From: Lineus longissimus
Lineage: Eukaryota > Nemertea > Pilidiophora > Heteronemertea > Lineidae
DNA: 60,000 bases
Reading direction: 5' to 3'
Assembly: GCF_910592395.1 (NCBI RefSeq)
Contig: NC_088320.1
Coordinates: 4,838,001-4,898,000, forward strand
In this document: in pieces, positions 30,488-41,907 of the stretch
How the letters are laid out: each line of letters begins with the position of its first letter
Numbering within the stretch: position 1 is the stretch's first letter
The notes under the pieces: generated by a model
Database searches by the model: none
Seen by the model: the letters and a program-made list of their open reading frames with translations, nothing else
What the model was told of the DNA's origin: nothing
Program-made: the position numbers and the translations under genes

Positions 30488-31680
30488 CCCTGGGAACGAG
30501 TTTACAATCCCCCATCAAGGCTCAAAATCTGCCAATTGGCAATGCGAGGGTGCATTCATTCCAGATTCCACATAGCAGTCTCCCATTCCCTTAAACGTAC
30601 CATCACCACTTCCGGGACAAATCCTCCCCAGTGACCCATCCATATAACACCCCACATAACTATGATACGCTTGACAAGAGCACAACGACAACCTCATGTA
30701 TATAATCTTATATGGAGTGCAGTGTGACAGGCCTACATATAATACAATACACATACAACACACACTATGCTGAAGTAGGCTATATAGTAGGCCGAGTGCA
30801 CTTTCTTAGAAACTTCATAACTTTCTTTACCCTCATTTCTTCAAAACACCGCTAAGAACTCACCTAACAAGACCATATTCCGATCCTCTTCCAATTCCCA
30901 GTAGTATAAAAAGTTATCAAGATGCCATATTTATAGAATCCGCTAAAAAGTAAGGCAGAAAGTTAACTTCCACAACATTTCCTTAACAATTTATTACCCC
31001 ATACCTAAATAATTGATGTCCGGCGCTGTCCTGCCATACATTATTCATTCCACAGCGGGTCATATTCAGGTACCGGGTAGTGAAAGCGTCCTCGTTGCTG
31101 GGATACCAGGAACACGGTTTAGAGTATTTTGGCGGGAAATTTAAAATTTCCTTAAAGTTGGCAATATCGCTGGAGTGTCATAAATATGCAAGTTGGATGG
31201 CAGTGGCTCGCTTTATAAACTCAAAACATATCTTTTGACGGAGGGTTGAATTCATAAGATGGTCTATGACCAATTTTTACCTGACTTCTACAAATAATTT
31301 CGAATATTTTATGCCTGGACGTAAAAATATATCTGCTTAATAACTGGCTTGGTCTCTTCTCGACTCAAACATTTTGAAGTTTTGAAGGGGCGATGCATGG
31401 TCAGTATTGTCTATGGTGCAAGAGAAAGAAATAGGTTGTGACAATGTCTCCATGTCAGCCCCTTTTTTTCTTGTCAAGGGGAAATAAGATTGTGATAGTA
31501 TATTTGTCTCACTGCATGGTGTGACAACGGTGATAGGTTGTGAAAATGTCTCCATATCAAGCCCTTGTGTTGGTTACAGGGCTATATAGATTCTTTCTGA
31601 GACATCCTTTGTGCGAGAGAGATAGCTATAGGTTGTGACAATGAGGCTAGTCTACTGATGTTTTGATACATCCTTGATGA
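30488..31680. other. Upstream flank of the TRPM2-like gene
   Basis: No gene or clear core promoter. The region 31432-31680 holds degraded relatives of the 79-bp minisatellite that follows ('ggttgtgacaatgtctccat'). Confidence 0.5.
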
Positions 31681-31681
31681 T

Positions 31682-31997
31682 GGGATGTGACTATGTCTCC
31701 ATGTCAGGCTTTTGGTTACAAGGCTTTATAGATCATTTTTGAGACATCCTGTGTAAGTTGGGATGTGACTATGTCTCCATGTCAGGCTTTTGGTTACAAG
31801 GCTTTATAGATCCTTTTTTGAGACATCCTGTGTAAGTTGGGATGTGACTATGTCTCCATGTCAGGCTTTTGGTTACAAAGCTTTATAGATCTTTTTTTGA
31901 GACATCCTGTGTAAGTTGGGATGTGACTATGTCTCCATGTCAGGCTTTTGGTTACAAGGCTTTATAGATCCTTTTTGAGACATCCTGTGTAAGTTGG
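31682..31997. repeat. 79-bp minisatellite, four near-identical copies
   Basis: The word gatgtgactatgtctccatg starts at about 684, 762, 841 and 920 (plus 31000), each copy running through 'ggcttttggttacaa' to 'gagacatcctgtgtaagttg'. Confidence 0.9.
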
Positions 31998-32287
31998 AGG
32001 AAAAAGAGAAAAAGTGGACAAAGTCGGTGGCTACAAACGCATTTATTTCCAACTTTCACATCATTTATTTTAAAGTTTAGCAGGCATGGTACAACAACCA
32101 GTGTTTAGCTCCCTGCCATTTTGAGATAACTGTCAGTGCAAGCCTCGAACGATTCAGTAGGAGAGGAGTAGACAATCTCATTTATATCTAACTTCAACGA
32201 TCCCATTGACATTGACAACTGTTTTTTATTCTTTGCTTTGCTTAATGTCCATTGGGAATCTACCTTCTACTAAATTTTGATGGAGAT

Positions 32288-32509
32288 CTTAAAGGGGGCC
32301 TATAGGCAGGAGGAGAGGGGCTAATTTGGCCATCTTCAGGTGACCAGTACACAGTTAGGGCCCTGGGTCATGTCTGACTGAGCACTAAATATATCCCTCG
32401 TAAAAGCGTGAATCATTTTGACCTACTGCGGGGTGTGAGAGACCCCTATTGGCAGCTTTGTGTAACTTTATCTTGCTTGCCCAGGTCCTGCTTGTATTGT
32501 CCCTTTAAG
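32288..32509. mobile_element. Second MITE-like element (222 bp)
   Basis: One end cttaaagggggcctataggc, the other, inverted, cttaaagggacaatacaagc: imperfect terminal inverted repeats of about 22 bp. Related ends occur near 1968 and 16628. Confidence 0.5.
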
Positions 32510-32514
32510 CTTAT

Positions 32515-32960
32515 GTTGGTTTTAGGTCAAATTCTCTGAGAAAATAGAATCAAATGCTTGCCTCAATCAACAAGTCTTACACGACCTCATTGAAACTGAT
32601 AATCGATTGTATTCCGTTTTGCCTGCTATCCTATCCATCTGGAATCAAAGAGTCCTCGCTTGTTTAAGTTCCAGTTCTCCGAGTCAATAGAATCGAATGC
32701 TTGCTTCAATCAACAAGTCATACAATCCCATTGAAACTGATAACTGATTTCTGTTTAATCTTCAGAAGCCATATCCGGAACCGATCTTTCTCCATCGCTG
32801 GATCTGATTCACATGTTCTGGTTGAATGTAGGTTATTCATCTTAATGAGCCAGTCTTGTGTTGCTTTTTGCCCAGTCACCGGTGACAACAAAACTGAATG
32901 CTTGCCTAAAATGAACAAGTTAAACAATCTCAATGAGACCGGTGACTGGTGCAAATTTCT
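32515..32960. repeat. Imperfect triplicated segment of about 150 bp
   Basis: 'gaatgcttgc...caatcaacaagtc' followed by 'ttgaaactgataa' recurs at about 32550 and 32693, with a weaker third copy near 32897. Confidence 0.55.
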
Positions 32961-33219
32961 ATGCACATGGCCTACACCACCTTTGGGCCTACTGCATCTG
33001 AAGGTATAAGCATTGGGTACAAATTAGTCGCCAGTAGTCGACACAAACCTGGCAATACAGTCTCACTTTGGATACAAACTTCATGTCTCTGTTCAGCTTC
33101 TTGAAAATTACACCCCCTTCCTTTTGAATAATAGCCAAAAAATAAGAGCAAGGTCATCTATCTTCCCTCCCATCAAAAATGCCTGGTTCACTACATTCCA
33201 TCAATAGACCAAGTTAATG

Positions 33220-33715
33220 TCTCAAGGTATAACTGTGGATACGATTTAGTGATACAAACCTCACAACGTCTCTGTCTTGCTTCTTGAAAGCTGCACCTGT
33301 CGCCCTTCCTTCCTTAGACGAATCCTCCTTGACTAGACCAAGTTGTTGTCAGCAAGTAAAACAGTACATACAAATATTGAGACAAACCTCACAAAATCTG
33401 CCAATCTTTTTGAAAAGGGCCCCTGCTTCCTTTTCTTCCTGAGACAAATCCTCCTCAACTCTGTATGTATAGATCAGACTAAGTTGATGTCGGAAAGTAA
33501 AACTGTGGATACAAATTATTGATACAAACCTGACAAAGTCTCTGTCCTGCTTCTTGAAAAGTAGCCTGGTGTGTCCCGTCCTACATGTATAATCCTTTCT
33601 CGAGTCTGTAGACCAAGTTGAATTCTGAAAGTATAACTGTGGATACGATTTAGTGATACAAACCTCACAGTCTTTGTCCTTCTTCTTAAAAATTCCACCT
33701 CCTTCCTCTCAAAAA
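33220..33715. repeat. About 135-bp minisatellite, four diverged copies
   Basis: The motif gatacaaacctcac, then tctctgtcctgcttcttgaa, recurs at about 33251, 33380, 33521 and 33655; a weaker fifth is near 33042. It is interrupted downstream by the pearl/Helitron-like element. Confidence 0.7.
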
Positions 33716-34753
33716 ATAGCGAAATGAAATGGCCAGGGCCATTGTGCTCACCTCATGTGGAGGAAAGATGGATAAAGAGCATGGTATTGTGTCATGTAGT
33801 GTTAGGTTTGATGTAGGTCCAAGCAATTACAATTTCCCCAAAATGGCCAATTTACAGTACATTCGACCTCTGTGACCTTGAAAAGTAGGTCAAATCAAAG
33901 AAGACCCGGGTGACACATTGAATGGTTGTTAGAATTAGATGTACCTATGATATAAAATTGGTGCCAATCGGGCAAGTCATTATTAGGAATAATGGCATTT
34001 TGAAGAATTTAGGATTTGGCCCCCTCCCTGGAGGCCAAACGGCAAATCAGATCGCACCAAACTTCGGTACCTGAGATCACCTGACCAAGGGGTACATGTG
34101 TACTTAATTTGTGATCAATAGTCATTGCAGTTAAGAAACGTGCCATAGTTACGGCCTGACGGCGAATTTAGGCCATTTGACCTCTGTGACCTTGACAAGA
34201 AGGTCAAATTAAAAACCTGTGTGACATATACTGTATGGTGGTTAGATGTACCCATGATATCAAATTGGTGGCAATCGGGCAAGAAGTTAAGGAATTATCA
34301 CATTTTTAAGGTTTTTGGATTTTGCCCCCTGGTGGTCAAGTGGTGAATCATATTGGACCAAACTTCGGTCCCTGAGATCACCTGACTAAGGGGTAAATGT
34401 GTATCAAATTTGGTATCAATAGTCATTGCAGTTTAGAAACGTGCCATCGTTACATCCTAACGGCCAATTTACACCATTTGACCTCTGTGACCTTGAAAAG
34501 GAGGTCAAATCAAAAACCCGGAGGATATATGATGCACCTTTGCTAGAAGTAACTACCATATTTTTTTCAAAATTTCCCGACCACTATTAAGGGAGATATT
34601 GCATATTTTCACTTTTAACGTTTGGCCCCCTGGTGGCCAAACCATGAAACGAATCGGACCGAAACTTGGTCTCCAAGGTGTCATTACATAAGGGTACATG
34701 TGTACCAAGTTTCAACTCAATAGCTCTAACAGTTACGAAACGTGCCCTGCTAA

Positions 34754-34762
34754 CGGACGACG

Positions 34763-34848
<86 letters not shown>

Positions 34849-34860
34849 ACGACGGACGCC
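34754..34860 (+). repeat. (GAC)n microsatellite
   Basis: About 100 bp of nearly pure GAC repeats flanked by ggacgacggac words, part of the element above. It creates spurious poly-Arg frames on both strands. Confidence 0.95.
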
Positions 34861-34874
34861 ACGGTATGGGATAA

Positions 34875-34898
34875 GCTCACCTCTGCTAAGAGGTGAGC
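34875..34898. terminator. Terminal hairpin of the Helitron-like element
   Basis: Perfect 10-bp stem, 4-nt loop gcta, overlapping a CTAA end. Helitron 3' hairpins mark the end of rolling-circle transfer; this is not a transcription terminator of a host gene. Confidence 0.55.
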
Positions 34899-35039
34899 TA
34901 AAAATATAGCAGCATCATCTCTCTTCCATTCCACCTCTCGAAAATGACAGGAAGTGAGATCTCTCTGTGTACCTCCTTCCTCTCGAAAAAAAGAACAGCT
35001 TGGATGGTGGTTACCGAGTGATTGAGGACTTGAAGTCTC

Positions 35040-35908
35040 CAGCAAGTAGCAGATGCATTTGGTCAGCGTTTTCCAGACCGTGCCATTATCGCCAAGGCAA
35101 CTATTTGGAAAATCATCCGAAAGTACCAAAGGGAGGAGACAAGCTTGAATCTCAACAAGGGTAGCTCAGGCTAAAGAAGAACGACAAGATACAATGCGAA
35201 CATCAGCACTGTCCGTGAGTTGCTACAAAGAGACCCGCATGTCTCTGCCTGGGGAAATGGGCTAGGAATTTTGGGAGCAGATGCATTTGGTCAGCGTTTT
35301 CCTGACTGTACCATTACCGCCAAGGCAACTATTTGGAAAAACATCCGAAAGTACCAAAGGGAGGGGACAAGCTTGAATCTCAACAAGGGTCGCTCAGGCT
35401 AACAAAGAACAACAAGATACAATGCGAACATCAGCACTGTCCGTGAGTTGCTACAAAGAGACCCGCATGTCTCTGCCAGGGGAAATGGGCTAGGAATTTT
35501 GCCATACTCTTTCAACAAGAATGTTCGATTGGACATCCAATGCAACCCTTACAAGATGCACGCACGACACGAACATCTTGATTCAGATCTACCAATACGA
35601 CTGAGGATTTGCCAGTGGTTTCCAACCGGCATCCCAGATCTTCGAGTACCTTGTGATTGGGATTGAAGCATGTTTGTCATGAATGGCCAAGTCAATAACC
35701 AGAATGTCAGCGAATACGCTCCGATGCATGGACCACCCAACTTTAATTTGGATGTGAAAATGTGCCGAGAGAAGATTTCTCTTTGGATGGGCCTGTGTGG
35801 AGATGGTATCGTCATTGGACCCTGTTTCTTTGAATACGCTCCGATGTTGTCAAATTGTCAGAGTTACGCTGCGGTGAATCTGATGCAAGACCAGGTCGGA
35901 CATGATTG
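35040..35908 (+). pseudogene. Mariner-like transposase remnant, unit 1
   Basis: HTH part: ADAFGQRFPDCTITAKATIW, then KNIRKYQREGTSLNL, repeated twice with stops between; then LLQRDPHVSARGNGLGIL, the linker HARHEHLDSDLP, and in another frame the DDE-like stretch MNGQVNNQNVSEYAPMHGPP through REKISLWMGLCGDGIVIGPC. These resemble the HTH and 'GxVNxHNVR...GPFFF' regions of DUF4817/Tc1-mariner transposases. Frameshifts and stops make it non-functional. Confidence 0.75.
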
Positions 35909-36179
35909 ATTGAAATGCTTTGTGCTCAGTCAATAGTGACATTGAATTGAATTTCTTGGTGTCATATATGAAAGAAAACATCTTTGGCATTAAATGGTGG
36001 TTGCCAACTTGCCAAAAGTCTCTAATGACGTGAATGCGTCAATGGAAGATGTAAGTTGTGAGGTAACGACGTTACGATGTCATGCCAATGTTGAAAGCGA
36101 AGAGCGTAGGAATTCTAACGTAATGATATAACAAAGCAATGAATATGACGTGAAATTAGGAATGGCCTTTCTCCAGATT

Positions 36180-37240
36180 GCACTCATCGCTTATCTGCCG
36201 GTTAAGTGCATTTAGGGTATTTGCCGGTTTGGTGCATTTAGGGTATTTACCGGTTCAATGCATTTAGGGTATATGATAAATATTTGATATCGGTCAGAGT
36301 CAAAGCTCCATCGGTTCTAAACTTATAGCCTGGACGCATGATGCGAAACGCACACCGCCCGATGCACAATGCCCGACACACAACCAGTTATAGGTTATAG
36401 GGGTGGAGACAAAAACAAATTTCTTGACATTGACCTGTTCCCAACTTTGGGATTGTCAGCATTCAAGATCACTACCACGCAAACATGCGCCTGTGATGTT
36501 TTAACAAGTGTGGTGCAAAGTGGCAGCAATATATTTCTGTTGCTCTGCACTCTGAAATTAATCACGAGCAGAGCAAATCGACCGGCAATTCATGATTGCA
36601 TAGTGTAGTTCTATCATCTGAGATTGTATTTGCCGGTTTGGTGCATTTAGGGCATTTGCCGGTTCAGTGCATTAAGGGTATATGATAAATATTGGATATC
36701 GGTCAGAGTGACATCTCCATCGCTTCCAAAGTTATAGCCTGGACGCATGATGCCAAACGCACACCGCCCGATGTACAATGCCCAACACACAACCAGTTAT
36801 AGGTCTTAGGTGTCAAGACAAAAACGAATTTCTTGACATTGACCTGTTCCCAACTTTTGGATTGTCGGCATTCAAAATCACTACCAAGCAAACATTCTAA
36901 ACTTATAGCCTGGACGCATGATGCCAAACGCACACCGCCCGATGCACAATGCCCGACACACAACCAGTTATAGGTTATAGGGGTCGAGACAAAAACAAAT
37001 TTCTTGACATTGACCTGTTCCCAACTTTGGGATTGTCGGCATTCAAGATCACTACCACGCATACATGCGCATGTGATGTTTTAACAAGTGTGCCGCAAAG
37101 CGCCAGCAATATATTCCTGTTGCTCTGCACTCTGAAATTAATCACGAGCAGAGCAAATCAACCGGCAATTCATGGTTGCATAGTATACTTCTTTCACCTG
37201 AGATTGTGGCTTGTACATCGTCGATGATTTCACAAAGTAA
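36180..37240 (+). repeat. 409/171-bp subrepeat block of unit 1
   Basis: The marker 'acacacaaccagttatagg' lies at about 36376, 36786 and 36957, giving steps of about 410 and 171 bp. Equivalent blocks: unit 2 (40031, 40202), unit 3 (43506 only), unit 4 (47036, 47446), unit 5 (51193, 51590), unit 6 (54883, 55290), unit 7 (58364, 58774). Confidence 0.85.
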
Positions 37241-38692
37241 CCAGTCTGCAATTTTTCTGAAATTGAGATAACAGCATCATCTGAGTTGTACTAGCCATGT
37301 CACTTTTCACAGGAATTATCATGGCGATATTCAAAGCCATTGTCAATTCTATAACTCTTTAACTATACGGAATCTTTGAGATGAGTTTTCTCAAAATGAA
37401 AGATTGGGGATTGGCCACTTCATGAAATCATCGACGACATTACAAAGGTATTAATGGCATTGGGAAGTGCTCCCGTTATTTAACTACTGGCCACAGAGTA
37501 AAGGGCATCCTATTGGACTGTGTTGTTGGATTTGGGCTCTCGGCTGGTGAGGCTACCATGGGTGGGATGCCAAGGGTGAAATTGAGTGTACGGCACGGCA
37601 CGATGGTGCAGATGGGTTAGCGGACACGCTCCTCCAGCTGCTCTATCGTGATGACTACCGCATCCCTCGGTCGGACTCTCACCGCATGGCGTGTCAGCTG
37701 CTGAGAGTTGATTTTGGTGGATTTCTATTGTGATCCACTTGAACTGCTAGGTTTTATGTAAATGTTTATGTTTTAAGAACATTTTTCTGTGTAGGAGTTT
37801 GGAGGAGGTTTTGTCACGGCGCTGTATGTTTGTCAGGGGCAGCAACAGTGCTGTGGCACACCTGCTCTTTCAGTCTTCTTCCGAGACGGATATTGGACAA
37901 ATGTAAATGTATGTTTTATTCTCCTTATCAGGAGGTCATTAGATAATAATTATTATCATTACTAATATTATTATAATTATTATTATTAGTATACATTATG
38001 CTGCTGCATTGATATCACTTGGTCGTGTTTTTTTATACTGGAAGACCACCGCAAGGGCAGCCAAGTGGCCATCTCGGATTTCAGATTGGACCGAAAAATT
38101 GTTAAGGCACCTCTTCCGCCCCACCCCATCATGCCACTGAAAAGTGAAAGGCATGCGTTCAGCAGTTACAGTCTGGAATGCTTGAGCCAGGATGGCCACC
38201 TGGAAGCACTACGCGGTAGAGACCTTTCCGACCGGAGAAACTTAATGAGTGCAATCTGGTGACGAGGACCACACGATGGCAGTATTATAAACACATTTTC
38301 AAAAAAGGAAACCGAGACTAATTTGTTAATTCCTTGGACATGGCTGAATATTTTGTAAATTGGCAACCACCACTTATTCCCTGATGATGTCCTCTTTCTT
38401 ATGAAACCAAGCAAGCAATCAAATTTACTGTCACAAGATGACTGAGCACGAAGCAGTTCAATCAACCATGTCAGAACTGGTCTTGCACCTGATAGATGTT
38501 TTGGTAGTGAACCTTGTCTGCCCAGTGCAGGGCTTTTGTTGGGCCTCCAAATTATGCAATCCTCTGCATGTTTCTTCACTGCATACTCCTTAAAAGTTGA
38601 AAAGGTTGTTCATTTTCTCAGACCAGCAAAATGCAGCTTACTATGAGCAGCGTGGGTTTGTGGCAACCGAGTGGTTCAGGACATGAAGTCTC

Positions 38693-39562
38693 CAGCAAAT
38701 AGCAGATGCATTTGGTCAGCGTTTTCCAGACCGTGCCATTACCGCCAAGGCAACTATTTGGAAAAACATCCAAAAGTACCAAAGGGAGGAGACAAGCTTG
38801 AATCTCAACAAGGGTCGCTCAGTTTAACGAAGAACGACAAGAAATGATGTGAACATCAGCACTGTCCGTTAGTTGCTACAAAGAGACCCGCATGTCTCTG
38901 CCTGGGGAAATGGGCTAGGAATTTTAGGAGCAGATGCATTTGGTCAGTGTTTTCCAGACCGTGCCATTACCGCCAAGGCAACTATTTGGAAAAACATCCG
39001 AAAGTACCAAAGGGAGGGGACAAGCTTGAATCTAAGCAAGGGTAGCTCAGGCTAATGAAGAACAACAAGATACGATGCGAACATCAGCACTGTCTGTGAG
39101 TTGCTACAGAGAGACCCGCATGTGTCTGCCAGGGGAAATGGGCTAGGAATTTTGCCATACTCTTTCAACAAGAATGTTCGATTGGACATCCAATGCTACC
39201 CTTACAAGATGCACGCACGACACAAACACCTTGATGCAGATCTACCAAGACGACCAAAGATTTTCCAGTGGTTTCTAACCGGCATCCAAGATTCTTTGAG
39301 CATCTTGTGATTCGGATTGAAGCATGTTTGTCATGAATGGCCAAGTCAATAACCAGAATGTCCGCGAATACACTCTGATGCATGGACCACTCAACTTTAA
39401 TTTTGATGTGAAAATGTGCCGAGAGAAGATTTCTCTTTGGATGGGCCTGTGTGGAGATGGCATCGTCATTGGACCCTGTTTCTTTGAATACGCTCCGATG
39501 TTGTCAAATTGTCAGAGTTACGCTGCGGTGAATCTGATGCAAGACCAGGTCCGACATGATTG
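38693..39562 (+). pseudogene. Mariner-like transposase remnant, unit 2
   Basis: Same layout as unit 1 with two HTH blocks (38703, 38931). The DDE-like frame is open at 39324-39563 but separated from the HTH frame by a stop and frameshift near 39309. Confidence 0.75.
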
Positions 39563-40761
39563 ATTGAAATGCTTTGTGCTCAGTCAATAGTGACATTAAA
39601 TTGAATTTCTTGGTGTCATATATGAAAGAAAACATCTTTGGTATTAAATGGTGGTTGCCAACTTGCCAAAAGTCTCTAATGACGTGAATGCGTCATGGAA
39701 GATGTAAGTTTTGAGGTAACGACATCATGATGTCATGCCAATGATGAAAGCGAAGAGCGTAGGAATTCCAACGTAATGATGTAACGAAGGACAGCAATGA
39801 ATATGACGTGAAACTAGGAATGGCCTTTCTCCGGATTGCACTCATCGCTTATCTGCCGGTTAAGTGCATTTAGGGCATTTGCCGGTTTGGTGCATTTAGG
39901 GTATTTACCGGTTCAATGCATTTAGGGTATATCATAAATATTTGATATCGGTTAGAGTGAAATCTCCATCGGTTCTAAACTTATAGCCTGGACGCATGAT
40001 GCCAAACGCACATCGCCCGATGCACAATGCCCGACACACAACCAGTTATAGGTTATAGGGGTCAAGACAAAAACAAATTTCTTGACATTGACCTGTTCCC
40101 AACTTTGGGATTGTCGGCATTCAAGATCACTACCAAGCAAACATTCTAAACTTATAGTCTGGACGCATGATGCCAAACGCACATCGCTTGATGCACAATG
40201 CCCGACACACAACCAGTTATAGGTTATAGGGGTCGAGACAAAAACAAATTTCTTGACATTGACCTGTTCCCAACTTTGGGATTGTCGGCATTCAAGATCA
40301 CTACCACGCATACATGCGCCTGTGATGTTTTAACAAGTGTGCTGCAAAGCTGTAGCAATATATTCCTGTTGCTCTGCACTCTGAAATTAATCACGAGCAG
40401 AGCAAATCGACCGGCAATTCATGGTTGAATAGTATACTTCTATCACCTGAGATTGTGGCTTGTACATCGTCGATGATTTCACAAAGCAACCAGTCTGCAA
40501 TTTTTCTGAAATTGAGATAACAGCACCATCTGAGTTGTACCAGCCATGTCACTTTTCACAGGAATTATCATGGTGATATTCAAAGCCATTGTCAATTCTA
40601 TAAGTCTTTAACTATACGGAATCTTTGAGATGAGTTTTCTCAAAATGAAAGATTGGGGATTGGCCACTTCATGAAATCATCGACGACATTACAAAGGTAT
40701 TAATGGCATTGGGAAGTGCTCCCGTTCTTTAACTACTGGCCACAGAGTAAAGGGCATCCTA

Positions 40762-40977
40762 TTGGACTGTGTTGTTGGATTTGGGCTCTCTGCTGGTGAG
40801 GCTGCCATGGGTGGGATGCCCAGGGTGAAATTGAGTGTAGGGCACGATGGAGCAGATGGGTTAGCGGACACGCTCCTCCACCTGCTCCATCGTGATGACT
40901 ACCGCATCCCTCGGTCGGACTCTCACCGCATGGCGTGTCAGCTGCTGAGAGTTGATTTTGGTGGATTTCTATTGTGA
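40762..40977 (+). other. Recurring 71-codon ORF in the macrosatellite (MDCVVGFGLS...)
   Basis: Open in units 2-7 (40762, 44066, 48005, 52149, 55851, 59334), broken in unit 1. It contains DGADGLADTLLHLLHRDDYR. I recognise no domain, no splice or promoter context is visible, and upstream frames are closed. More likely a passenger frame than a gene. Confidence 0.3.
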
Positions 40978-41165
40978 TCCACTTGAACAGCAAGGTTTTA
41001 TGTAAATGTTTATGTTTTAAGAACATTTTTCTGTGTAGGAGTTTGGAGGAGGTTTTGTCATGGCGCTGTATGTTTGTCAGGGGCAGCAACAGCGCTGTGG
41101 CACACCTGCTCTTTCAGTCTTCTTCCTAGACGAATATTGGACAAATGTAAATGTATGTTTTATTC

Positions 41166-41235
41166 TCCTTATCAGGAGGTCATTAGATAATAATTATTAT
41201 CATTATAAATATTATTATTATTATTATTAGTATTA
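41166..41235 (+). repeat. (ATT)n tract, one per unit
   Basis: An AT-rich triplet run (attattatcatt..., ttattattattag) follows 'ctccttatcaggag' in every unit (about 37938, 41180, 44485, 48424, 52566, 56273, 59757). Small length differences are seen. Confidence 0.8.
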
Positions 41236-41265
41236 GTATACATTATGCTGCTGCATTGATATCAC

Positions 41266-41508
41266 TTGGTCGTGTTTTTTTATACTGGAAGACCACCGCA
41301 AGGGCAGCCAAGTGGCCATCTCGGATTTCAGATTGGACCGAAAATTGTTAAGGCACCTCTTCCACCCCACCCCATCATGCCACTGAAAAGTGAAAGGCAT
41401 GCGTTCAGCAGTTACAGCCTGGAATGCTTGAGCCAGGATGGCCACCTGGAAGCACTACGCGGTCAAGACCTTTCCGACCGGAGAAACTTAATGAGTGCAA
41501 TCTGGTGA
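41266..41508 (+). other. Recurring 80-codon ORF in the macrosatellite (MVVFFYTGRPPQG...)
   Basis: Open at 41266, 44570, 48509, 52653 and 56352; shortened in unit 1 (38065-38262) by a 1-bp insertion in an A run. Ends SDRRNLMSAIW. No recognisable domain. Listed because the same frame survives in five copies. Confidence 0.3.
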
Positions 41509-41907
41509 CGAGGACCACACGATGGCAGTATTATAAACTGCATTTTCAAAAAAGGAAACCGAGACTAATTTGTTAATTCCTTGGACATGGCTGAATATTT
41601 TGCAAATTGGCAACCACCACTTATTCCCTGATGATGTCCTCTTTCTTATGAAACCAAGCAAGCAATCAAATTTACTGTCACAAGATGACTGAGCACGAAG
41701 CAGTTCAATCAACCATGTCAGAACTGGTCTTGCACCTGATAGATGTTTCGGTAGTGAACCTTGTCTGCCCAGTGCAGGGCTTTTGTTGGGCCTCCAAATT
41801 ATGCAATCCTCTGCATGTTTCTTCACTGCATACTCCTTAAAAGTTGAAAAGGTTGTTCATTTTCTCAGACCAGCAAAATGCAGCTTACTATGAGCAGCGT
41901 GGGTTTG

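Larger units (their letters stand above)
33736..34904 (+). mobile_element. Pearl/Helitron-like non-autonomous element with internal repeats and GAC microsatellite
   Basis: Begins gggccattgtgctcacc. The core is three tandem repeats of about 305 bp, each with 'gacctctgtgaccttga' (33865, 34179, 34480), then a (GAC)n tract, then a terminal hairpin with perfect 10-bp arms gctcacctct and agaggtgagc (34875-34898), followed by CTAA. Tandem core plus microsatellite plus 3' hairpin and CTRR-type end is the layout of 'pearl' or HINE-type Helitron derivatives described in bivalves and other invertebrates. No coding capacity. The class assignment is inference from structure. Confidence 0.6.
35008..38660 (+). 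repeat. Macrosatellite unit 1
   Basis: 3,653 bp; two HTH blocks, three 409/171-type blocks. Most diverged unit. It has a small duplication in 'cggcacggca' near 37590 that breaks the 71-codon ORF present in other units. Confidence 0.9.
38661..41907 (+). repeat. Macrosatellite unit 2
   Basis: 3,247 bp, the shortest; two HTH blocks and one 409-type block preceded by a 171-bp partial copy. Confidence 0.9.

Noticed and set aside
34587-35129. Long frames with poly-Arg on both strands
   Set aside because: They are translations of the (GAC)n microsatellite inside the Helitron-like element; no gene context.
36190-36270. Interstitial telomere repeat (TTTAGGG)
   Set aside because: Single heptamers spaced about 25 bp apart, not a contiguous telomeric run.
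36703-37062. 119-codon minus frame and its repeats (MRGSDLECRQS...)
   Set aside because: It is the reverse of the 409-bp subrepeat and recurs only because the block is tandemly duplicated.
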